Positions 11,569-19,055 of a stretch of 64,000 nucleotides of DNA are shown here, in pieces; position 1 is the first letter of the stretch; the number at the start of each line of letters is the position of its first letter. The notes under the pieces are model-generated. The model searched no databases. It saw only the letters and a list, made by a program, of their open reading frames with translations, and had not been told where the DNA came from. Source of the DNA: Tyto alba (taxonomy: Eukaryota > Chordata > Aves > Strigiformes > Tytonidae); contig NW_024881282.1 in assembly GCF_018691265.1 (NCBI RefSeq), positions 48,031,853-48,095,852 of the forward strand. The letters run 5' to 3'. The position numbers were made by a program, and so were the translations under genes.

Positions 11569-12449
11569 ACCCCTCTCCTTATGGAGCTCGCACACAAGGT
11601 AATTTTACGAAATACTTGCTGTTGTTACTTGTAAGTGTACCTTGTATACTTTGTGACTTGAACTCTTCTTTGTATATGGATCCTACTGTAAAAAGAGCTT
11701 TCTCTTCTGTTTATGATTTGCCTGATGATTTCTTTCCTGATATAAAAGTATTATTACAACAATCCAAAACTGCTCTTGAACCTTATTGGTCAAATGAAAG
11801 TTTAAATACTCATATTATTATAGCCACCAACTTTGCTGATATAATAGAGCATTTTTATCAAACTACCGTAGCATTAAAAGCAGCTTCTGCTAAGGCCCGG
11901 GAATTAAATCCTCCGGGTACTGAAATAGCTCCTGAAGGAGTATTTGTAACTAAGAAAGAAGCTGAAGAATTTGAATTAGAAGAATTATTTAATGAACAAG
12001 TTTTAAAAATACAATCCTGGAATCCTGGGTATCCTGTACCCGGCCAAATTGCTATTCATTCAGCAGGATACACTAATATTCAGTCCCAATCTATTGAGAG
12101 AGCTAAAAGACTCCTCTGGTGGCATATTAATTGTTTAATTTGGGGAGAACATTCAGTAGCAGAATATATCACACGCTTACAAACTTGGTTAGCTACTCCA
12201 GAAAAGTATCGGGGAAAAGATGCCCCAACCGTTGAAGCAATCACTAGACCAATTAGAGTGGCACCAGCGCGCACAGGGGCATCTGGGCCAGCTAGTGGCC
12301 CTGTTAGATATAGAAGACATAATTTACAACCCAGAAGAAGAAAAGTTAAAACTACTGTTGAATACGGTAAATCAAGACCTAAATCAAGAGACAGACCACG
12401 TTCACGTGCGGGATCTATGCTCCTGCATCCTGCACCATCTAGTTCATGA
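11544..12449 (+). CDS. preC/C: Endogenous hepadnaviral precore/core, intact frame
   Basis: In hepadnaviruses this product is the precursor of the secreted e-antigen: a core protein preceded by a secretion signal. The first viral ATG is at 11544, a second at 11550; the core ATG is in the same frame at 11676. The ~44-residue pre-region has a hydrophobic stretch with five consecutive leucines at about residues 24-28, followed by VSVPCILC, as expected for a signal peptide. There is no stop or frameshift through to the TGA at 12447-12449. The frame is also open upstream into host DNA as far as an ATG at 11469, so a transcript starting in the flank could make a host-virus fused N-terminus. Expression is unproven. 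Confidence 0.85.
   Translation: MAMCPLRIHPSPYGARTQGNFTKYLLLLLVSVPCILCDLNSSLYMDPTVKRAFSSVYDLPDDFFPDIKVLLQQSKTALEPYWSNESLNTHIIIATNFADIIEHFYQTTVALKAASAKARELNPPGTEIAPEGVFVTKKEAEEFELEELFNEQVLKIQSWNPGYPVPGQIAIHSAGYTNIQSQSIERAKRLLWWHINCLIWGEHSVAEYITRLQTWLATPEKYRGKDAPTVEAITRPIRVAPARTGASGPASGPVRYRRHNLQPRRRKVKTTVEYGKSRPKSRDRPRSRAGSMLLHPAPSSS
11566..11577 (+). repeat. DR1 direct repeat of the eHBV
   Basis: TACACCCCTCTC, the 12-nt avihepadnaviral direct repeat, lies just inside the left end, within the precore region. In the replication cycle DR1 is the acceptor for minus-strand DNA transfer. An identical copy (DR2) lies at 14616-14627. A third, expected at the right end, is truncated after its first bases. 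Confidence 0.92.
11594..11645 (+). promoter_or_regulatory. Epsilon encapsidation/priming hairpin of the eHBV
   Basis: A two-part hairpin lies just downstream of DR1, where epsilon sits in hepadnaviruses. The lower stem is ACAAGGTA (11594-11601) paired perfectly with TACCTTGT (11638-11645). A left-side bulge contains TTAC at 11605-11608. The upper stem is ACTTGC (11614-11619) with GTAAGT (11631-11636), including one G-U pair, closed by an 11-nt loop. In the family, polymerase binds epsilon and copies the bulge to prime minus-strand DNA; TTAC is the template class known for avihepadnaviruses. The structure is deduced by eye, not folded. Confidence 0.75.
11676..12449 (+). CDS. C: Endogenous hepadnaviral core (capsid) protein, 257 aa, intact
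   Basis: The core protein assembles the icosahedral nucleocapsid around pregenomic RNA and polymerase. The frame gives 257 residues, against about 262 in duck hepatitis B virus. It shows the conserved N-terminal YDLPDDFFP segment, the alpha-helical assembly domain, and a tryptophan-rich region (RLLWWHINCLIWGEH). It ends with a strongly basic Arg/Lys/Ser/Pro tail (RYRRH, PRRRK, repeated RS/SR) that binds nucleic acid in the family. The last 230 bp overlap the start of polymerase at 12220, as in exogenous viruses. No internal stop or frameshift is present, while polymerase and S in the same insertion carry at least seven lesions. This could reflect chance, relative youth or selection. Whether it is transcribed in the host is unknown. 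Confidence 0.9.
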   Translation: MDPTVKRAFSSVYDLPDDFFPDIKVLLQQSKTALEPYWSNESLNTHIIIATNFADIIEHFYQTTVALKAASAKARELNPPGTEIAPEGVFVTKKEAEEFELEELFNEQVLKIQSWNPGYPVPGQIAIHSAGYTNIQSQSIERAKRLLWWHINCLIWGEHSVAEYITRLQTWLATPEKYRGKDAPTVEAITRPIRVAPARTGASGPASGPVRYRRHNLQPRRRKVKTTVEYGKSRPKSRDRPRSRAGSMLLHPAPSSS

Positions 12450-12856
12450 CCCTCCTCAAGTTCCCACTTGAGGTCATAAAGAAGGGATTCATGAACTCGG
12501 CATGCTAAATGGCTTATATAAAATAACACTCTGCACTTTTAACCCAGATTGGAAATTACCTGATTTTTCAGATACACATATGTCTGAACAAATTCAACAG
12601 GAATTTCCTTCCAGAAATTGGAAATATTTATCCCCGGCCAAATTTTGGCCCAAGGGTATTACCTATTTTCCAGTCCATGCCGGGGTCAAAGTTAGTAAGT
12701 ACCCAGGTTAAGAAATAGAACATGAATCCAAGTTCAAAGTCTATCTCCACAAATTATTTCTAGCTGGGATCCTGTATAGACAAGAATCAAAACACAAAGT
12801 ATCATTTTGCGGTACACCTTATCCTTGGGAACAGCAATACTTTGTATCTGAACAAC

Positions 12857-13990
12857 ATGGGACAAGGAATGCACAGATCTATGTCCGGAACACATGCGTA
12901 ACGGGCAGAAAGACGCTTAGCTCGAATCATAAATCTGTTTCAAGCTCCCAAGTATGTTCCACCGCTGCTACCACCACCATTGCCACAACCGCTGAGTAAA
13001 CTCAGACCATTACCAGAAGATACATTGGAGAAATTCAAATGGACTCCAGAAAGATGAGAATCCGATATTCGTCCAGGTCTTACTTCAGGGACCTTTGGCC
13101 TAATTCCAACAGAGAAGTGGGCTGTGGACTTAGACAATTGGAAACCTCCCCCCAATGATCCGGCTCTGAACAAAGTGCAATTCCTTTATCTAGAAAAGAT
13201 AGCAGAGGAGTTGTCAGAGCCACCTCAACTCAAATCAAACGAGATCACCCTAACCCCAGAAGATCCACAACTCGAGCACAAGAAGTTAATGAAAGCAGCC
13301 TACAATTCCCTGTTTTCAGATGTGGAACCACAACCGGTGCTTATTCCTACATGGAAGCTTGGAGGACAAAGCACCAAGAGAAACGGCATGTCTGAGCTCG
13401 CTAGTTCCAGTAACACCAGTTGGGAAAATAGTGAAGATGTCCACTCTCTTCACACAGGGGTTGTGTGGCCTAATAGGGTAACTGTTCGGGTTTTTCTTGT
13501 TGACAAAAATCCTAGAAATACTGAAGAAGCTAGACTTATGGTGGATTTCTTTCAGTTCTCCACGGGGAACAATGCTATGTCCTTTGCAAAGTATTGGAGT
13601 CCAAACTTCTCCGCACTTTGTAGGATCATGCCCTTGGACATGTTTAGGATTTCTCTCGACACGTCTCAGGCTTTTTATCATATTCTTTTTAATTGCGCTA
13701 GCGCTAGCAGGCTTGCTATTTCTGACAGACAATTGGTCTACTATTTCTGCAAAGCTGCTATGGGGGTCAGTCTCAGCCCTTTTCTCCTTCACCTCCTCTC
13801 AACTGCCATCGCAGCCGAAATCAGCCACCGCTATAATGTTTGGACTTTTGCTTATACGGATGACTTCATCCAAACCCTCATCACCTTAAGTCAATTAGTC
13901 ACTCTGTGTGCTCTCTTCTGCAAGGATTGGGAATCAGAATTAACTATGATAAGACAATGCCGGACCCTGTGTTGGACATTAAGTTTCTAG
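12857..13990 (+). pseudogene. preS/S: Endogenous hepadnaviral preS/S surface gene, broken
   Basis: The large envelope protein of the family begins with a myristoylation signal. Here an ATG at 12857 opens with MGQ in frame 2, overlapping polymerase one frame away. PreS is stopped at 12899-12901 (TAA) and 13055-13057 (TGA), then stays open with a proline-rich preS-like segment. S moves to frame 3: an ATG at 13437 begins the small surface protein, interrupted by TAA at 13479-13481. The frame then continues with LWWISFSSP, a cysteine/proline motif VGSCPW and strongly hydrophobic segments to 13889. The S C-terminus ([11 protein letters not shown]) continues in frame 2 after the deletion at 13865-13870, where its normal stop is lost. 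The frame-2 open stretch 13124-13990 is therefore an accidental join of preS and RT sequence. Confidence 0.9.
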
Positions 13991-14615
13991 GGTACCAGAT
14001 CAAGAAGAGAACAACTGAAATTCCAGATGATCAATGTAACAAGAGCAGAGCTGCAATCAAGCAAATAAAAGTGGGACAATTTTATGATTATAAAATATTA
14101 CAAAGATGTGTTGGGCATTTGAATTTCTTGCTTCCTTTTACTAAATGTAGTGTGGAACTGTTAGTTCCTTTGTATTCAGCTATTAGCAAAAAAAGTAACT
14201 TTGCTTTCTCACATACGTACAAAGTACCTTTGTATAAAGTAACCACTGGGACGTGCAGGCTGGCAGTACGTCCTAGCAGTGTGTTACCAATCCTAAGGTT
14301 AGCCACCAGTGCTACTTTGGAAAAGGGGGCTATATCCCATATCACCAGCAGGTGGTCAACATTCCAATTTAGCAAAGCAAGGGCAGTCCACATTCTGGAG
14401 TTGCTGATGCTGCTGACGGCTATCTTGATGACAAGGCCAAAGTCTGTACTTTGTGACTCTTCCTTTGTCATAGGCGTTACTCCTCTTTACCATGGCATTT
14501 TGCAATGTATGCTAAAGCCCTTATCAGAAACATACAGATATACTATGTGCCTTCTAAATACAATCCTGCTGATGGTCCAACCTGTGGGAAACTGCCTGAT
14601 TGGTCCTCTGTTCCT

Positions 14616-14627
14616 TACACCCCTCTC
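14616..14627 (+). repeat. DR2 direct repeat of the eHBV
   Basis: TACACCCCTCTC, identical to DR1 at 11566-11577, located in the C-terminal part of polymerase where DR2 lies in avihepadnaviruses. In replication it receives the RNA primer that starts plus-strand DNA. Both copies have stayed identical since integration. Confidence 0.92.
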
Positions 14628-14675
14628 CTGAAGCCCTTAAATATACCGAAACGGCTATGTGCCCATTCAGATTAC
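14628..14675 (+). repeat. Right terminal repeat of the eHBV
   Basis: Second copy of the 48-nt DR2-DR1 interval, with 5 differences from 11521-11568. It ends in TTAC (14672-14675), the sequence at which minus-strand DNA begins in this family; the next bases no longer match DR1. It marks the right junction with host DNA. Confidence 0.9.
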
Positions 14676-17600
14676 AGATATGCATAATAGTCTTTCTGCT
14701 CCATGTGTTCCTGCTGCATCGTCAGCTGTAACAGTAGGTCCAGATTTGTACATGGATTTGAAAAATGTGTGTACATACATAACTTAGAGTCACTTAGAGA
14801 TATAACAATGACCAGAGATTTAGAAATCACAACCTGGGAAGAAGGGTTTTTTCCCAAAAGCCTATAAGGGATATAGTAGCATGTAGACCAGAAACCTGGT
14901 CTTTCTCTTATATCAAAATGGCTCCTAGATAAATTTCTGGAGGTCTGTATACCACATTAATGAAGACTTGTCACAATAAAGCCAATAGTCTATGGCAAAA
15001 TTCTTCACCCCAGTTAAAGAAATGAAATGTAAAATGAAAACAGAGCATCAAAAAGCAGAGAAAAAAAATAAGCTATAAAGAGATCCTAACAGGCTCCTGA
15101 CATTGTCACATCAACTAACTGTTGAAGCTAAAAGGTTAGCAGAGCTTGATCTGACCCTTAATGTTTCCTCATTATTTAATTTATGAAAAGGAAAGGAGGA
15201 TTTCCATCCCAAATTGTTATCAGGTTAAGTTTGTCTGCTTGAGCAGAATACAACCTCCAAAGAGGATCGATCACACAAGAATCTGTCTCTCAGGGAGTGT
15301 GACTGGAGTAGATCCATTTGTTTGTGTGACCAGGGTGGAAGTCTGAGCTTCTGTATTTGTGCCATTGTGATTATTTTCCTAGGAATGAAGCATATGAATT
15401 TTAATAGCCCATATATCCAGAGCAATACAGCATATTAAAATATCTTGACCTTTTCAATGTTCCATAAATTGATTGTCTGTTTTTTTCCAGTCCTCCCTTG
15501 TTTACAGCCCTTGAAACCTTAGAAGAAGAGGTAACATGGGCATCTCTGAGTCATATCTTCTATGTTTATCTGCACTTTCTGAATCACACTGCTGGTCTCT
15601 TGAAGGCTTGACAGAAGCTACATACTGTGTGCCTGAGGTGCAGTAGCATATAAAATCATGCCAGAAAAGGCACGGATAAGAGCTACAGGCTGGCTCATAA
15701 GGTCCACCACAGGTGGTCCTGTTGAAGGTCACATTGGTTGACCACTATTGTTATCAAATTGTGATCTCTCCAGTGAATTATTCTGACAGCCAGATAAACC
15801 TCCAGCTAAATAAATAACATGCATAACCTTCAACCAACCAAATGTAACTGTTTAATTAATGTGCTTTTTCTAAATAAATTAAAAAGCGGGAGAAAAAGGC
15901 TTCTGGTCTTTTAAGGATGAATAAAGCAGAAAATGTAATACCAGATCTAAACATGAAAGGGAGAGAATACTCTTAAAACTGAAGATGCAGTTGTAATACA
16001 AAGCAGGAAAATGGTTATTCATTTCCAGACATCACCTCAAACTGATGGGCCAGTAAACAGAAGATACAAATTGTAATAAACTACAGAAGTTGGAGGAAGA
16101 CATTAGCATCAATCCAAAGAAAGAGCAATTGCCACTTTCTCACTGCTTGTCCTGCCTACGTTAAAGAAGGGAGATCTAGAGCAATAACAGCTTAGGACCA
16201 AATCTGATTATGACAGAATATATTGGAGCTATGACCAAGAATGTTTTTCCCTTTCTGCAAGGTACGTCAGAATCTTCCCTCAGATGCCTCTGAAGGGCTA
16301 CAGTATGGGTGCATCTCTGTCTAGAGCACAGTACAGATATGACATTTGTTCTTTCCCTCCCTGCTGAAGAGGGAAAATGCCCATTTGGTAGTGTTCATTA
16401 CAAGTATTACTATCTCCAAAGAACCCCATAGAACTAAACAGAGATGGTCTGAGATGGCTCAAATTCTTCCTCAGAGGTTAAAGGAAGAAAGTTGTTCTGG
16501 GGAAGATCTTCCATCTCCAGATGTGCCTTCATGTCCCCCATGTGCCTTAAGGTAAACTCATCTGCCAAGTGAATGTGGAGCTGAAGAAGCTTTAGTGGCT
16601 TTCTACAGGCATGCCTCCAAACCTCCCATCTGCCCTTCAAGCAGTGGCAACAGGAGCAGAAAGACCTGTTCCTTCTCAAAGCACTGAACAGAACAGGAGG
16701 AGCGTGCCGTTACCTGCACTGCTGAAATGTGGTGGAGCAGGCGGGCATGACCTGCAGCTCAGCTCAGTTATACTGACCCTTACCCCAAAACTGCTGCTGC
16801 CATATTGTTATCCCTTGTTTATATCAGCTGTTCCCAAACTTTTCTATTTTCAGATGTGTAGCACCATTTGAAGTCCCACATCCAATCTGGAGGTTGCGGG
16901 GTGCTGCAAGGATATGAGACAAACCGTATGAGAGAGCCTGAAGCACATAGAGTGGCCTTGAGTTCTCAGCTCCTTGTCATCCTGTGGAGAGCAGTGCTGC
17001 CTCTCCAGCCTCCTGATGAAAGCAATATCAAGATGAAAAATAATCACATTAGGGTGAATCCAGACAAAATAGTACAGTCTATTCTGGGAAGAGGAAAGCA
17101 TGTTTAAGAATTTTCCCCTTATTTCTAAAGCATAAATCTTAAGATTGTTAAAATAAGTCTCAGTCTCACGTTTTTGGACAACTTGTTGGTTTTGGATGCC
17201 CATTTACCCATCATAGCAAAATTCAAAAAATTCTGTCTTCAATTAATGAGAACATTTTGGATAAGCCAAGTAGAACTAAGACTGATCACTGTCATGCTAA
17301 TGTTACTTCCTACAGTTCTGCTGCTGAAACTGGAGCTTCTTGAATGCTGACAAGTTCAATACTCACCAGTCTTTTACCCAGCAATAAAGATCTTCATATC
17401 CTGATCACTAACACAGTGATCTGCACTTTGTCCTCCTTCTTTATTCAATATAGAGCCTCAATCATGGCCACTGTTCTGGTAATCAATGGTTTCCCTGATA
17501 TTGGATTATATTATTTAAGGCATTCTCCATGGATATGTTACCAGCTACAGTTTCTGCCTTAACAGAGACTGAACATTATCCAATTATCTTCCCAACATAA

Positions 17601-19029
17601 TGGAAGAAGCATCAAGTTCAGGAGGCAAGCAAGTATTTATTATCTACATTATCCATGGAAGAAAAAAACTGGGATATCTGTGGTGGTACAATTTGACCGA
17701 CAACCAAGAAGTCTGTAGTAGCATCAAGCTGTGACAGATTATGAGAAAGGCATGAGAGCAGGGACAGGCACGTTCCAGAACAGCAGAGATAATCATGGTG
17801 GGCAAAAAAGTATGGAAACCTACACTAAGAAAGTAACCTTCGATAATGGTGGAGGTAAATTGCTTATATAGGTATCTATCTCCAAAATATTTTCTTTTTA
17901 TCACCAGTGAAACATTAATATCTGCAGGTCAAGCTATAAGACTGTTTGGAGTGGGATGAAATTACAGTTAAATGTGTGATTGTGATGCGTTATTTGTTTA
18001 CATAATTGATGTCATGTCCATTAACCTCCAGCTAACATGGTGATCTGAAGTAGACACGTTGCAGTAAGAAAGACTGCCTTGCAAAGCTTGCTATCCAAAT
18101 GCTGTACAGGAGATGAGGAGAGGCACAAAGTGAAGCAACTTACCCATGCTTACATGACAGATGAGTGCCAGAGCCAGAAAATGGACAATAAATTCAGAGT
18201 ACTTGCATCTTATACTTGGCAGACAGGCTATGTAATTTATCGTTCTTGAAAAGTATCATAATGAAATATTCCTCTTGCTGTTCAAACCCTCTAACATATA
18301 AAAAACAGGTTAGCATGATTGAAAAAAAAAACAACAAAAAAAATACAAAAAAAACCCAAAACAACCTTGTGTATCTGAAAAATCATTCAGAGTTCCTTTC
18401 ATAAGTACAAAAATTGTTTTGGTTGTTGGTTTGACGTGTAAGCCGTTGTATATGTCCACCTGTCGCCTACCCAAAGTCACATGCAGCATAAACACCTCAC
18501 CAGCAGATTTTAAGCTAGGCCAGAAAGACACAGAAGGCCAAAGGAGAATGGTATTTCTTTTTTTGGGACACACTATGTCTTATTTTACTTGTCTTGTCAA
18601 GGTTTTTACTGATTTCGGAGAGAGATTTGGCCAAAAATAGTTTGAGAGGATGGTGCTTATGAATTTTTGCATATTTTATTGCTCCGGATACACTGCCAAT
18701 ACATGACACATTTCAAAATCTTTCAAATAGTCTGTGATGAACACACAGCGAGAATGGTTTTACTCATAAAACTTAGTTAAAGGCAAGCATACAGTTTTCC
18801 TTTAGGAAAATAAAAATGAGTCATCCATGCACGCATTTGATTTTCAGATCCAAAAGTTAGCAGTCTAGACTTATGGTTTTCATTTTTCTGAACACTTAAT
18901 CAGTCTCTCCGTAGGCTGTTACATCCTGATGTCAATAGGAGGTTCATGAGGATATGAAAAACAGAGCAGGAGGTACCAGATTTTTCTTCCAGGTGAGGAG
19001 ATGCAATAGTTTTTCAGAGAAACTACCTT

Positions 19030-19055
19030 AAAAAAAAAAAAAAAAAAAAAAAAAA
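19030..19055 (+). repeat. A26 homopolymer
   Basis: Twenty-six consecutive A. No target-site duplication or recognisable retroposed sequence was identified upstream, so it is listed as a simple repeat only. Confidence 0.85.

Larger units (their letters stand above)
11519..14675 (+). other. Endogenous avihepadnavirus insertion, near full length
   Basis: A 3.16-kb block whose translated frames match all hepadnaviral gene regions in genome order on the plus strand: preC/core, polymerase terminal protein, spacer, reverse transcriptase and RNase H, with preS/S overlapping polymerase one frame away. It also carries both copies of the 12-nt avihepadnaviral direct repeat and an epsilon-like hairpin. 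One unit (11521-14627) is about 3.1 kb, close to the ~3.0-kb genomes of exogenous avihepadnaviruses. Polymerase and surface frames are disrupted; precore/core is open. The insertion is flanked by a 4-bp AGAT match (11515-11518 and 14676-14679). The virus family assignment rests on protein similarity read by eye. The placement among described avian eHBV loci cannot be determined here. Confidence 0.95.
12220..14687 (+). pseudogene. P: Endogenous hepadnaviral polymerase, broken
   Basis: The family protein is terminal protein-spacer-reverse transcriptase-RNase H. The ATG at 12220 starts inside core. Terminal protein and spacer lie in frame 1 with stops at 12469-12471 (TGA), 12709-12711 (TAA), 12997-12999 (TAA) and 13156-13158 (TGA). 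The frame then moves to 2 at about 13330-13440, where the RT reads openly: FLVDKN, motif [10 protein letters not shown] (Asp at 13658-13660), and motif C as YTDD at 13853-13864 instead of YMDD. A shift to frame 1 follows directly after motif C (13865-13870), then a shift to frame 3 at about 14462-14468. In RNase H the first acidic position is Ser (AGT, 14308-14310) in LATSATLEKGAISH; Glu in HILELL, Asp in LCDSSFV and Asp in NPADGP remain. The final frame runs past the junction to a stop at 14685-14687. It cannot encode an active enzyme. Confidence 0.95.

Noticed and set aside
11741..11746. TATAAA in the core gene as a viral polyadenylation signal
   Set aside because: The position is plausible for the virus group, but the hexamer also simply encodes core residues in AT-rich sequence and its distance from DR1 differs from what I expect; not listed as a feature.
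11519..14675. A hepadnaviral X gene
   Set aside because: No open or decayed frame distinct from core, polymerase and S could be assigned with confidence to X; avihepadnaviral X is poorly conserved.
19030..19055. Poly(A) tract as the tail of a processed retrocopy
   Set aside because: No coding-like body upstream and no flanking duplication could be found; the same holds for 35399-35425.
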